A stretch of DNA of 64,000 bases from Bradyrhizobium sp. CB1717 (lineage in GTDB: Bacteria; Pseudomonadota; Alphaproteobacteria; Rhizobiales; Xanthobacteraceae). The stretch covers positions 2,356,001 to 2,420,000 of the forward strand of contig NZ_CP121666.1 of the NCBI RefSeq assembly GCF_029714325.1, in the 5' to 3' direction. The notes beneath the pieces were generated by a model. It had not been told where the DNA came from. It was given only the letters and a program-made list of their open reading frames with translations, and did not search any database. Position numbers and translations under genes: made by a program. Positions 33,460 through 41,576 of the stretch are shown piece after piece; position 1 is the stretch's first letter, and each line of letters begins with the position of its first letter.

Positions 33460-34878
33460 ATGGCTCCATCATCGTCCACAAGCCGGCGGTTGGCCTGCGC
33501 GTGCATCCTCCTGTCGATCGTGACGAGCGCGAGTGCGGCTTCTGCGGATTGCCCGAGCGATCCTTCGTGGCTACCGAACACGCCAGCACCCACCTTCGAA
33601 AAGCCACCCGCGCATCCGGCTCCCGATTGCGGTTTCTATCGGCCGGCGTGGCAGAACTTCATGTTCGTGACCCAACCGTCGGCGAATGGAAATCCAGCCT
33701 TCCTCTCGTATCCTACCATCGCCGATGTGTTCGGCAGAAACGTCGCATTGAGGTTTGCGCGCCCCGCTTCCGCTCTCCTCTCGTTGGCGCCCCGAGCCTT
33801 GAAAGGATCGAACGATCCGTCGAGCGATACGACCGCAAAGGCGGCAATCGTGAACGCCGGCGCGAGGCAGGCCGGCCTCAACGGATTGCTGGTCGACCAG
33901 AGCGGCAACCCGGTCTTCTATGCGATCCATATGAACTCGACCTTCGTGGAGTTCATCAAAAAGAACGGACTAACCACGAAAGCGGCGGTTCAAAATGCTA
34001 GCACCGACTTGGCTTTGCCGACCGGTGCCGTCGAACTCAAATCCGCCTGGCAGATCGTGCCGGAGGGGACTTCTGCAGACAATTTCATCACCACGAGGGC
34101 ACTGGTTCCGACACTCAAGCAGCTCGGAAGCGGCATCGAGGTCGATGAGGCTGATGCCCCCCGCGAGGTCACGGTCGCACTTCTCGCCATCCACGTGGTC
34201 TTCGCTCTCGAAGGGCATCCCGAACTTATATGGGCGACGTTCGAGCACGTGGACAGCAGCGGCAACGGCGACTTGGCGCCCGCCGGACCGTTTCCCGCGA
34301 ACGGTTCGTCGGGAAGCGGACCGGTGAGTCCGAACGATTTCCTTCTCTACAAAGGAGGCACGCCGGCGTCTGCTGCAAACGTCATTCCGAGCGACGCGGA
34401 GCTGGTCTCGGCCTTCGATCCGCTCACCCAGAATTTCACCAAAGGTGGAACGAAGCTCCAGACTTCGATCTTTCGGTTCTTCCCGTCCTCGAAGCTGGCG
34501 GACGGCCTGGAAGACGACGACATCGCAACTCTCAACCGGCATGTGCGCGACGACTTCCGGAGCTCGGCAGCGGACGACAAGCGCAAGAACTACCGGTTGG
34601 TCGGTGCTGTCTGGCTCGATAAGAGGGAGAGCACCTTCGCCGCAGATCGCAAGTTCGCAAATCCTTCTGGAACAGGGCCGGACGACGACGGGGCCGTCGT
34701 CGTCGGCGAGGACGGCCTTTCGAGCATGGCGATGGAATCCTTCACGCAGGATAGCTTCGTGAACTGCTTCAGCTGTCACGATACGCGTCAGGTCAAGGAC
34801 AATGGAGTAGTCCTTATGACCGCGAAGAAATTGAACGTCAGCCACATCTTCTCGAAGTTCGTCGGCGAATCCAAGTGA
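33460..34878 (+). CDS. Exported single-CxxCH protein A
   Basis: A 472-residue protein with a Sec signal peptide (hydrophobic CACILLSIVTSASA, cleavage after about residue 26). Near the C-terminus lies NCFSCHDTRQ (about residues 436-445), a CxxCH motif that in an exported protein usually binds covalent haem. It shares the blocks ELKSAWQIV and LIWATFEHVD with the protein at 38252-39367, so the two are paralogues. I do not recognise the family beyond that. LuxR-type box 3 lies 62 bp upstream. A small frameshifted gene follows closely. Confidence 0.8.
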   Translation: MAPSSSTSRRLACACILLSIVTSASAASADCPSDPSWLPNTPAPTFEKPPAHPAPDCGFYRPAWQNFMFVTQPSANGNPAFLSYPTIADVFGRNVALRFARPASALLSLAPRALKGSNDPSSDTTAKAAIVNAGARQAGLNGLLVDQSGNPVFYAIHMNSTFVEFIKKNGLTTKAAVQNASTDLALPTGAVELKSAWQIVPEGTSADNFITTRALVPTLKQLGSGIEVDEADAPREVTVALLAIHVVFALEGHPELIWATFEHVDSSGNGDLAPAGPFPANGSSGSGPVSPNDFLLYKGGTPASAANVIPSDAELVSAFDPLTQNFTKGGTKLQTSIFRFFPSSKLADGLEDDDIATLNRHVRDDFRSSAADDKRKNYRLVGAVWLDKRESTFAADRKFANPSGTGPDDDGAVVVGEDGLSSMAMESFTQDSFVNCFSCHDTRQVKDNGVVLMTAKKLNVSHIFSKFVGESK

Positions 34879-34894
34879 AGCGAGAAGGAAGGAA

Positions 34895-35207
34895 ATGATG
34901 GGTTTTGCTCGGGTAAAGGAAATCCTCGATCAAGGCATGGCGGCTTGGCAGCAACAGAACGGTGATCCCGATCTGAGCGGTCATGGCCAGACGTTCTCAT
35001 GGGCGACGAAAGCGGAACTTCGGACACAACAAGCGATTGATCCAACCGGAGCTGATCGGGAGCGGCGGCGACCAAACGAACCTGGTCGTCGACCTTCGTA
35101 CGGGTATCGCTGGTCCGGCCCTCCGCATGCCGAAGGGAGGGCCTTTCATTCCAGACCCGCAGATTCAGGAGATCGTAGACTGGATCAATCAAGGTTGCCC
35201 CGACTGA
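34895..35207 (+). pseudogene. Small protein gene with a frameshift
   Basis: The first frame gives GFARVKEILDQGMAAWQQQN and continues to AELRTQQ near 35025. The next frame then supplies HNKRLIQPELIGSGGDQT and ends PDPQIQEIVDWINQGCPD at 35207. Joined, they form a protein of about 103 residues. The ending resembles the tail of c-type-cytochrome-like domains (WI..GCP). One base is missing or extra near 35018. It lies 16 bp after the CxxCH protein A gene and probably belongs to the same transcript. Confidence 0.6.
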
Positions 35208-35280
35208 CTTTCTCGACGTTGACAGCTTTGGCTAAATAAGCCGCCGAAGCTGCTCGGGTCGACTGCGGGACGGAATTCCC

Positions 35281-36342
35281 TCAAGCCACCGTCACTGGTT
35301 TCGTGGTCCGTCGCGACACCATCCGCATCGCCAGGCGAGAGGCTTGCGAGATGCACCAGAACAGCGGTCGAAGCAGCGGAAGCATCATTCTGAAGACCAG
35401 GAAATAGGCGAGGAAAATGCAAATGGTCGGATCTAGGCCGAGCCGTTCGGCGACCCACCCAACGGCAGAGCCGACCAGCATCGGGTGGGTCACAATCACG
35501 TAGAGCAGAGCGATGTTGCCCACCGGTCCTATCGCTATCGTGCCGACCGTTCGTAGAGTGCGGTAAGCATTCGTCGAAACGGCCCGGATGGAGCCGCGGC
35601 CGGCGAGAACGTCGGCGGCGCGCGCCTCCTTGGCGAGAAGGCCGACGCCGCCGGCGAGCGCAGCGACGTCCAATGCGGCGCCGCCCATATCTGTCCAGGT
35701 CAAGGGTCTTTCGGCACGAACCAAGATGGTCTCGACGTTTTGGACACCACCTAGAAAGAAGTTTTTCGTTCCGAGAACGGCCGTCTGGAATGGCTTTCTC
35801 TTAGCCTGCCCGTCGACGATCTCGAATTGCGCCAATACCTCGGGTCCCCGCTCCTCGATCTCCTGGATCGCCATCAGGCCGATCTCTTCGTTCGTAGCTT
35901 CTGCCGGCCACTTGGGCATGTTGCCTTGCCACATCTGCTGGACTGCCTGGCCTAAGGCATGCGTGACCTGATACTGCTTGGATCCGTTCTCGAGGAAGTA
36001 GGCGACTACAGGCACCACAGGATGGCCGTAGCGGTCGAAAACCGAGCGGAAAGTGGGATTCTCTCCGTAAACGCCGAACACATTTGCAGCCGCGGCCGGA
36101 TACCTTCGGGCGGCATCCAGCGCCGGCAACCCGTAGCCGACGCAAACGGAGAGGATCTCAAGCTCGAGCGTATCGATGAACGTCTTCGAAAGAGGACATT
36201 TGGAGTCAAGCCTCGCCGCCTGGTCCGCTATGGCAGTCCTGGCAGCGAGATCCTTGAAATCACGGTGATCCGTAGCGGCCGTCGACCAGCCTGCCACAGC
36301 ACCGGCGACGACGAGATAGGATACCGTGCGCCTGATCGACAT
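35281..36342 (-). CDS. Exported or membrane protein of unknown function
   Basis: A 353-residue protein with an N-terminal signal or anchor (SYLVVAGAVAGWSTAA) and hydrophobic segments at about residues 215-235 and 265-325. The middle part is soluble (NVFGVYGENPTFRSVFDRYG; LEQ-rich helices). I do not recognise it. The ATG at 36342 is preferred over longer readings, which would add a basic leader unlike a signal peptide. It is the last gene of the leftward run 39367 to 35281 and ends about 75 bp from the convergent frameshifted small gene. Confidence 0.65.
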   Translation of the reverse strand: MSIRRTVSYLVVAGAVAGWSTAATDHRDFKDLAARTAIADQAARLDSKCPLSKTFIDTLELEILSVCVGYGLPALDAARRYPAAAANVFGVYGENPTFRSVFDRYGHPVVPVVAYFLENGSKQYQVTHALGQAVQQMWQGNMPKWPAEATNEEIGLMAIQEIEERGPEVLAQFEIVDGQAKRKPFQTAVLGTKNFFLGGVQNVETILVRAERPLTWTDMGGAALDVAALAGGVGLLAKEARAADVLAGRGSIRAVSTNAYRTLRTVGTIAIGPVGNIALLYVIVTHPMLVGSAVGWVAERLGLDPTICIFLAYFLVFRMMLPLLRPLFWCISQASRLAMRMVSRRTTKPVTVA

Positions 36343-37049
36343 GTCGCGCCTTCTCCCAGCAGTGATTCGAGCGGTAGGGGCGAATATAGGCTTGGAAAAG
36401 GGCCGTTCCCGGGCACCATGGCGGCGGGACACGGTATCATCGCAAACCAAGGAGTGCTTTCCCCTGCCGTCTTTCAGCGGCACCCCACCTCAACTCTTCG
36501 GTACGGCACTGAAAGTGCAGGTGTATTGGTATGTGGCGTGTTTGAGCACGTCCATATCGCGATCGTCCCCGGTTTCATGCCAGGTGATCGTGAAGTCCGG
36601 TATTGCTCCCTGTAGGTCGCTGCCACCGGTTCGCAGAACTCTCTAAACTATGCCCGCCGTCGACCCTCGTCGACGTGAAGTTCGACAGTTCGGTGCCTCC
36701 CGGGCCGGCTTGGCGCTCCAGCCAAAGGCGACGCAGCCCGCGCGAATCATATTGCCGGCTTGTCCGACTGCCCCGAAAAACGCCAGACCAGCGAGGATTA
36801 ATGCCGTCGGCACTCCGATCAGGATCAATGCCGGTTGGCCGGCTTGGAAAACCCCCGTTGGTGCCCGATAATATCGCTCACGCCCAAGCACTCCCGCTAC
36901 GCTTAACTTCCCGGTATCTCAAAGGGCAAGACGATGCTTTGGTTTCGCCGGGGTCGGGATCATCGGAGGCAGCCGCCAGCAGCGAACATTATCGCATAGG
37001 CGCAGAGAAGTCCTCGCGGCTAAGGGGCGTGGTCGACCAGAAGCGATCA
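36343..37049. other. Stretch between the protease gene and the next gene
   Basis: About 700 bp. The only candidate is a leftward 82-codon frame (36643-36891), listed separately. The remainder shows no repeat, no LuxR-type box and no convincing gene. Confidence 0.5.
36643..36891 (-). CDS. Possible small membrane protein
   Basis: An 82-codon frame from a GTG at 36891 with one clear hydrophobic helix (PALILIGVPTALILAGLAFFG) followed by GQAGNMIRAG. The codon pattern over the helix is consistent with coding, but there is no recognised family, and the C-terminal 20 residues look random. It lies in the direction and line of the quorum-linked leftward genes. Confidence 0.3.
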   Translation of the reverse strand: MLGRERYYRAPTGVFQAGQPALILIGVPTALILAGLAFFGAVGQAGNMIRAGCVAFGWSAKPAREAPNCRTSRRRGSTAGIV

Positions 37050-38255
37050 TCACTGAGCGAACGCCGTCGGCGCGACGCCCCCGTCGATCAGCCATTGCTT
37101 GACCTGAGGAACCGTCAGCTTTGCGTAAATGCCGCCCTTGCCGCAAGCGCCGCCTGGGTCTACCGAACGCGACGTGACCGCGGCCAGGTAGAGATTGATG
37201 TCCTGCCCCAAAATGTAGATCGGACCGCCGCTGTCCCCGTTGCAGGTATCGCGATTCAAGCCGGCGGCGATCATCTCGGTTTCCGGGGTGCAGCCGTACT
37301 TTCCCCCGCCACTGACCGCGGCGCCCTTGCAGTCGTAGGAAGCCACTACGATATCCACCACGAACTTCGTTCCGATGCCGTCTCCCTCGGTCTTGCCGAA
37401 GCCGACTGCTCTCACGGACGCCGCGGCGCGGACGACGGGTTCAGTCGCGATCCTCCGGATCGCCACGCCTGCCAGTTGCGTCTTCAACGTGAGAAGCGCG
37501 ATGTCGCCCTTGCCGACGTTCTCGACGACGTTCGAGGGTTTCATCTTGTCGCAATCGATGTGGCTTTTCGACTTGTCCAGGTCGACCTCGGCCCGTGCCG
37601 TGACATCGAGAAGACTGGTGCCTACGGCGACCTCCCGGCTTACGCCGTCGCAGAAGCAATGCGCAGCCGTGATGACGTGCTGAGCGCTGATAAGCGTGCC
37701 TGTACAGATGCCCTCGTTTCCCGAGATCATGACCACGTCGGGATAGACGTCGGGCTTCACGACCTTCTGGCCTCTCCAGATCCGCAGAAAGCCGGGCTCG
37801 CCCGACTGCTTGTCCACGAGAGCAGAAACATTCTTTTCGAACACCGGCGACGCCTCGACCTCGGGCGGCTTTCCGAACAGATCCGTTTTAACGTCGTCGC
37901 TGAACGTCGCGAGGTTGATGCCCAACGCATTGTTCAACGAAGTCTTGATTCCCGTCTTCGATGAAGAAGTGACGAGATCCCGGAGAACGGAGGATATGGG
38001 TTGATCCTTGGCTTCGGCGATCTTTTTCGAGACGTTGACCTCCGGCAGGAGCTTTTCAACGTCCAGCCGCTTCGCGATCCCAGCGGGTCCTATGCGATCG
38101 ATGACGATGTTGGATTTTCCGCTCTCGACCGGATTCAGATTCTTGATCGACTTGAAGTCGAACGATTGGGCGTGGACCGCCGAGTCGGCGAGTGCGAGAG
38201 CCGTCGGGATGGCGGCCGCGCGCAGAAGGCTCGTGAGGCGATTTCGCAGTGTCAC
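37050..38255 (-). CDS. Exported trypsin-like serine protease
   Basis: A 401-residue S1-family protease with a signal peptide (ALALADSAVHAQ, cleavage near residue 30), a propeptide-like region of about 130 residues and a catalytic domain. The triad is visible: His in ITAAHCF (about 198), Asp in GDIALL (about 250) and Ser in CNGDSGGP (about 342). Cysteines are placed for disulphides, as in other exported S1 enzymes. The GTG start overlaps the stop of the upstream CxxCH protein gene (GTGA), so the two are coupled, and both should answer to LuxR-type box 4. Confidence 0.88.
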   Translation of the reverse strand: MTLRNRLTSLLRAAAIPTALALADSAVHAQSFDFKSIKNLNPVESGKSNIVIDRIGPAGIAKRLDVEKLLPEVNVSKKIAEAKDQPISSVLRDLVTSSSKTGIKTSLNNALGINLATFSDDVKTDLFGKPPEVEASPVFEKNVSALVDKQSGEPGFLRIWRGQKVVKPDVYPDVVMISGNEGICTGTLISAQHVITAAHCFCDGVSREVAVGTSLLDVTARAEVDLDKSKSHIDCDKMKPSNVVENVGKGDIALLTLKTQLAGVAIRRIATEPVVRAAASVRAVGFGKTEGDGIGTKFVVDIVVASYDCKGAAVSGGGKYGCTPETEMIAAGLNRDTCNGDSGGPIYILGQDINLYLAAVTSRSVDPGGACGKGGIYAKLTVPQVKQWLIDGGVAPTAFAQ

Positions 38256-39367
38256 GGCGCGCTCCTCGCTTTCGTGAAGGACCAAACAAAATCCATCGGC
38301 AGAAACTGGTAGGATGGCCGTGGCTTCGTGAAATCGGCTGGAAGACGCACATTGAAGAAGGTCGTCGCTTCGGGGAAGCCGACAGGACCGGTTCCGTCGG
38401 GATTGAACCCGCCTGAAAACTTGGTCTTCGCCGCACTGTTGAATGCGGAACGGGAATGGCACGACATGCAAGAGGACGTGTCGACGAAGCCCGACTCGAT
38501 CACGGAATTCCCCAGCCTTGTCCCCCATGCGCTCTGGTCGGCGAACTCGATCTGCGATCCCTTCAGGCAGTAGAAGGCCCAAAATCCCTCTTTGAGACCC
38601 GCGTCAACGAACATCTTGTCCAGTGCCGCCGTATGCTTGCATTCGGGATATCCCTTGTCCGGAAGATCGTTCGATTTGACATCGGCCTTTTCTGCGCCGA
38701 AAGCGTCGTGACACCCGATGATGTCGCAGCGTCCCGGATTGTCGGTATGCTCGAACGTCGCCCACGTCCAGTTGAGCACGGCTTTCGTCATGACATGAAG
38801 TCCGGCGAGCCCGAACTCCCTGCCGTCCGCGGTCTTGTTGACGTAGTAGCGTGCCTTCTGCGCCGCCGTCGCGCCGTCCAAGGGCTTCCAGACCGCCTTG
38901 AGCTCGATCGCTTCCGAAGGAAACGATAGCTGCTTTTGAGAATTCACTGCGGCAGTTATGCCTTCGCGGTAGTAGAGATTGCTGTTGACGATGAAATCGA
39001 AGGAGGACCGGTTACGCCGCACTTCCTCCGATCCGTCTTTCGAGATTCTGAGACGGTTACGACCGAGGATAGCGGCTCGCAGCGTCTGCTGGTTCACGAC
39101 CTCAAGGCTTCTCGGGGGCGCCTGATCCGGAAACTTCGGCTTGACGGTGCGCGAGGGCTGGGCCGGGAAGGTCGTGGAATTGTCGGCCCAAGTCTCCCAG
39201 ACCCTGTTCTTGCCGTCGGCGGCGGCAGCGTTGACCTGGACGAAGACCGACCAATTGAATCGGTCCGGTTCGTTCATAGCCATCTCGGCATCGTCCGCTC
39301 TGGCGAACGAAGATAATCCGAGAAGAACGAACGCTGATAAGCCTACGATCTTGGATGACGATAGCAT
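38252..39367 (-). CDS. Exported single-CxxCH protein B
   Basis: A 371-residue protein with a Sec signal peptide (SAFVLLGLSSFARA, cleavage near residue 24) and one CxxCH motif in TSSCMSCHSRSAF (about residue 300). The blocks AIELKAVWKPL and WTWATFEHTDNPG match those of protein A (33460-34878). A further CDIIGCH and paired cysteines (PECKH, FYCLK) may form disulphides. LuxR-type box 4 lies 54 bp upstream of the ATG. The stop overlaps the protease start. Confidence 0.8.
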   Translation of the reverse strand: MLSSSKIVGLSAFVLLGLSSFARADDAEMAMNEPDRFNWSVFVQVNAAAADGKNRVWETWADNSTTFPAQPSRTVKPKFPDQAPPRSLEVVNQQTLRAAILGRNRLRISKDGSEEVRRNRSSFDFIVNSNLYYREGITAAVNSQKQLSFPSEAIELKAVWKPLDGATAAQKARYYVNKTADGREFGLAGLHVMTKAVLNWTWATFEHTDNPGRCDIIGCHDAFGAEKADVKSNDLPDKGYPECKHTAALDKMFVDAGLKEGFWAFYCLKGSQIEFADQSAWGTRLGNSVIESGFVDTSSCMSCHSRSAFNSAAKTKFSGGFNPDGTGPVGFPEATTFFNVRLPADFTKPRPSYQFLPMDFVWSFTKARSAP

Positions 39368-39421
39368 CTGGATTTCCCCCGTTTTCCAGGTCAGTGAAAA
39401 GCGTCTTGAATACGGATGAAA

Positions 39422-39437
39422 CTGGGGAATACCCTAG
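39422..39437. promoter_or_regulatory. LuxR-type box 4
   Basis: CTGGGGAATACCCTAG, CT-N12-AG form, 14 of 16 positions palindromic. It lies 54 bp upstream of CxxCH protein B, almost the same spacing as at luxI (52) and at the lactonase gene (50). Confidence 0.75.
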
Positions 39438-39517
39438 CGAAGCACTCAAGATGCCAGTTCGGTGAACCGGCGGAGGGCGGCTATGCCACGGCTGGGCGAA
39501 GCGTCCCGGGCCGCCGC

Positions 39518-39931
39518 TCATCGCTGCGGTCTGAGATTCAACGGCGGAGTCAGCGGGACCGTCGTCCCGGGGCTGACCTTCTGCGACCTCAGGAAGTTGC
39601 TGGCGTTGGCAGGTTCTTTCGCGAAGCACCATCCAGCCAGATTGATGGTCGGCGTGCGAATGACGGAGTTCGCTATCGACTGGGCTGCGGCCGCGCATGC
39701 TTCGCAGGTCTCGAAGTCCATCGACGTGGTGGATTGCAGCACCCAGTCGGGGCTTGCTACCCGCGGTGGCGCGTTGAGGAACATGAGAAACATCACATGA
39801 GGGCCAGTGGCTCCAGTGCATATCTCGGTCGCCGGCGCCGAAGCCGAGGCGGCGGCTGCATGGGCCTGGGCGCAGCCTCCGCCCAGTGCCAGAGCGGCCA
39901 TCGCTGCGTGAAAGGCAAAGCGAGACATCAT
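39518..39931 (-). CDS. Small exported protein
   Basis: A protein of about 137 residues with a signal peptide (FHAAMAALALGGGCAQAHA). The mature part has three to four cysteines (EICTGATG, FETCEACAAA, GWCFAKEP) suited to disulphides and a proline-rich C-terminus. No family is recognised. It follows the lipoprotein gene by about 20 bp and is probably co-transcribed with it from the promoter behind LuxR-type box 5. Confidence 0.65.
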   Translation of the reverse strand: MMSRFAFHAAMAALALGGGCAQAHAAAASASAPATEICTGATGPHVMFLMFLNAPPRVASPDWVLQSTTSMDFETCEACAAAAQSIANSVIRTPTINLAGWCFAKEPANASNFLRSQKVSPGTTVPLTPPLNLRPQR

Positions 39932-39950
39932 TTCACGGCGCCGCATCTCG

Positions 39951-40865
39951 TCACTGTCCCTGTATGCGCAGGTTGCGCAGAATCTCGTCTTGCTGAATTC
40001 GATCGAGCCGCTGCTGAGCCGCGGGCGAAACGCGCGATGGATCAGGCTGTACGGGCGGTTTGACTATCGGCGCGCCAGTGGGCAGCGTGTTGACGGCAAT
40101 CTTCTTGGGATCGGGAGTGAAAGCTATCGACAACGTCTCGTCGCGGATCCGCGAACCGAAAAATGTCGCGCTCACGGTAGTGCCGTTGGGAATGAACCAC
40201 GTCGGGCCGCCGTAGCCCCCATCGTACTTGATGATGATCTGAGAGTTGAACACGGGTTTGTCGGGGTTGGTGAGCAGGTCGAGCCCGCTTCCATGACGCG
40301 GGATCAACCTCTCGAGCCAGCCCTGCACGCCGAGATATTGCCGGGACTCGAAGGCGTCCGGACCGGGACGATCGCAGTTCGGAAGGCTGAATCCGTTGCG
40401 GAACAGCAATTGCGACGAGTGAAGCGAAAAGGATGCTGAACCGTCTCTATGACCTTTGACATCGTATTCGAGGCCCGGCGACGTCCCCAGCGTCCACGTC
40501 ACGTATCGGAGAACCTTGGGGTCCGTCGTGCTCTTGCCCGTCAGACCGAGCCGGGCGGAAAGTTCGACGTCGACCTTGGGTGACAGCGATATCGCGGCCG
40601 CCCATTGGTCGGCCTTGAAGTTCGGAAACCGGACGGGATCGGAAAGATCCTCGAACGCCCAATGCAATTCGCAGACGGCGTTGTGCAGGATACCCTGGAC
40701 CGGCATTTCGAATTCGTCGGGGAGATCGGGAATGACTGAACACGCACCCAACAGACCGCCAAGCGCGACAATAATGGCGCCGGCATATGAGGAGCCGCGC
40801 GCGCAATGAGACGTGTCGCTCGCGGCGACGCGAAATCGCTCGGGACTAGTTGGGAGGGACGTCAA
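39951..40865 (-). CDS. Predicted lipoprotein
   Basis: A 304-residue protein whose N-terminal hydrophobic segment (AGAIIVALGGLLGAC) ends in a lipobox (LGAC, Cys near residue 42), so it should be lipid-anchored in the cell envelope. The body is strand-rich (ELSARLGLTGKS; FSLHSSQLLF; TVSATFFGSRI), and the last 30 residues are charged and helical. The stretch before the hydrophobic segment is long for a signal, so a later start is possible. LuxR-type box 5 is 123 bp upstream of the first ATG. Confidence 0.65.
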   Translation of the reverse strand: MTSLPTSPERFRVAASDTSHCARGSSYAGAIIVALGGLLGACSVIPDLPDEFEMPVQGILHNAVCELHWAFEDLSDPVRFPNFKADQWAAAISLSPKVDVELSARLGLTGKSTTDPKVLRYVTWTLGTSPGLEYDVKGHRDGSASFSLHSSQLLFRNGFSLPNCDRPGPDAFESRQYLGVQGWLERLIPRHGSGLDLLTNPDKPVFNSQIIIKYDGGYGGPTWFIPNGTTVSATFFGSRIRDETLSIAFTPDPKKIAVNTLPTGAPIVKPPVQPDPSRVSPAAQQRLDRIQQDEILRNLRIQGQ

Positions 40866-41576
40866 TCCAAGTTCTCCATGACAACTTCAGCTCACCGTCC
40901 CTGCGTAAATTCGGTGCGACGCAGCGCTGAGCAGCCGTCGATCGGTTGAAAATGGCCAGAGTGTGAGGCGTGAGACGCCGTGCGAAAACTAGGGGATCTC
41001 CTAGGTCGCCAGAACGATCTGGTACCGGAATGGACCGGACACGCCACCCTGCGGCCGAATGCCGGTCGGCGCGGAGCGTGGACCGTTGCGTTGTGAGCGC
41101 GGCAGAGACAGAGTCTCTTTGCGGCCGTGCAGTATGCTGCACCATTCAGGCGGGGTAGGTGCCGGTGAATTTTCGTCACGGTGCTCAAGATATTGGTGAG
41201 CTATCCGGATGGTTTTGCCGTCATGAACGACCTCAAGAGGGAGATGGCCATCTTGTCCTCAATGATCGAGGTGGGACCGTATTTTGCCTGGCCGTCTTCG
41301 GCGCCGTGCCAGTGTGGAGCGCAGAGCGTCCGTCCGGATCGAACCGGAACTGGCGGATCACAAGGTCACCGCTGTAACCGTCGGGATGCTCTACCGCGAA
41401 CAAGAGGCGATCCAAGCGCTGACGAAGGTACGTGAGCGCATCATGCGCGCGAACGAAATCGACAGGGTTTTCGGCGGAGCCGGCGTCGTCGATCTCTCCC
41501 ATCTGATGATCATATCGTCCAGCGTGCGCACGTCATTGCTGATCATTGGATGGCAGCTTCGGAGACGGTCAGGCCG
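40866..41576. other. Gene-poor stretch with LuxR-type box 5 and a possible gene fragment
   Basis: Apart from the LuxR-type box (40989-41004), the only coding-like signal is a short frame on the plus strand from 41181 (LKILVSYPDGFAVMNDLKRE, up to about 41262). It resembles the start of a family of small rhizobial regulators that I recall only dimly. It loses sense after about 27 codons, so I regard it as a remnant. Confidence 0.35.
40989..41004. promoter_or_regulatory. LuxR-type box 5
   Basis: CTAGGGGATCTCCTAG, CT-N12-AG form and 14 of 16 positions palindromic. It lies upstream of the lipoprotein and small exported protein genes, at a longer distance (123 bp) than the other boxes. Confidence 0.65.

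Noticed and set aside
36603..37964. Rightward open frame of about 453 codons
   Set aside because: It is antisense to the trypsin-like protease and has Arg/Ser-rich low-information composition.
39990..40439. Rightward 149-codon frame
   Set aside because: It is antisense to the predicted lipoprotein and has no protein-like pattern.
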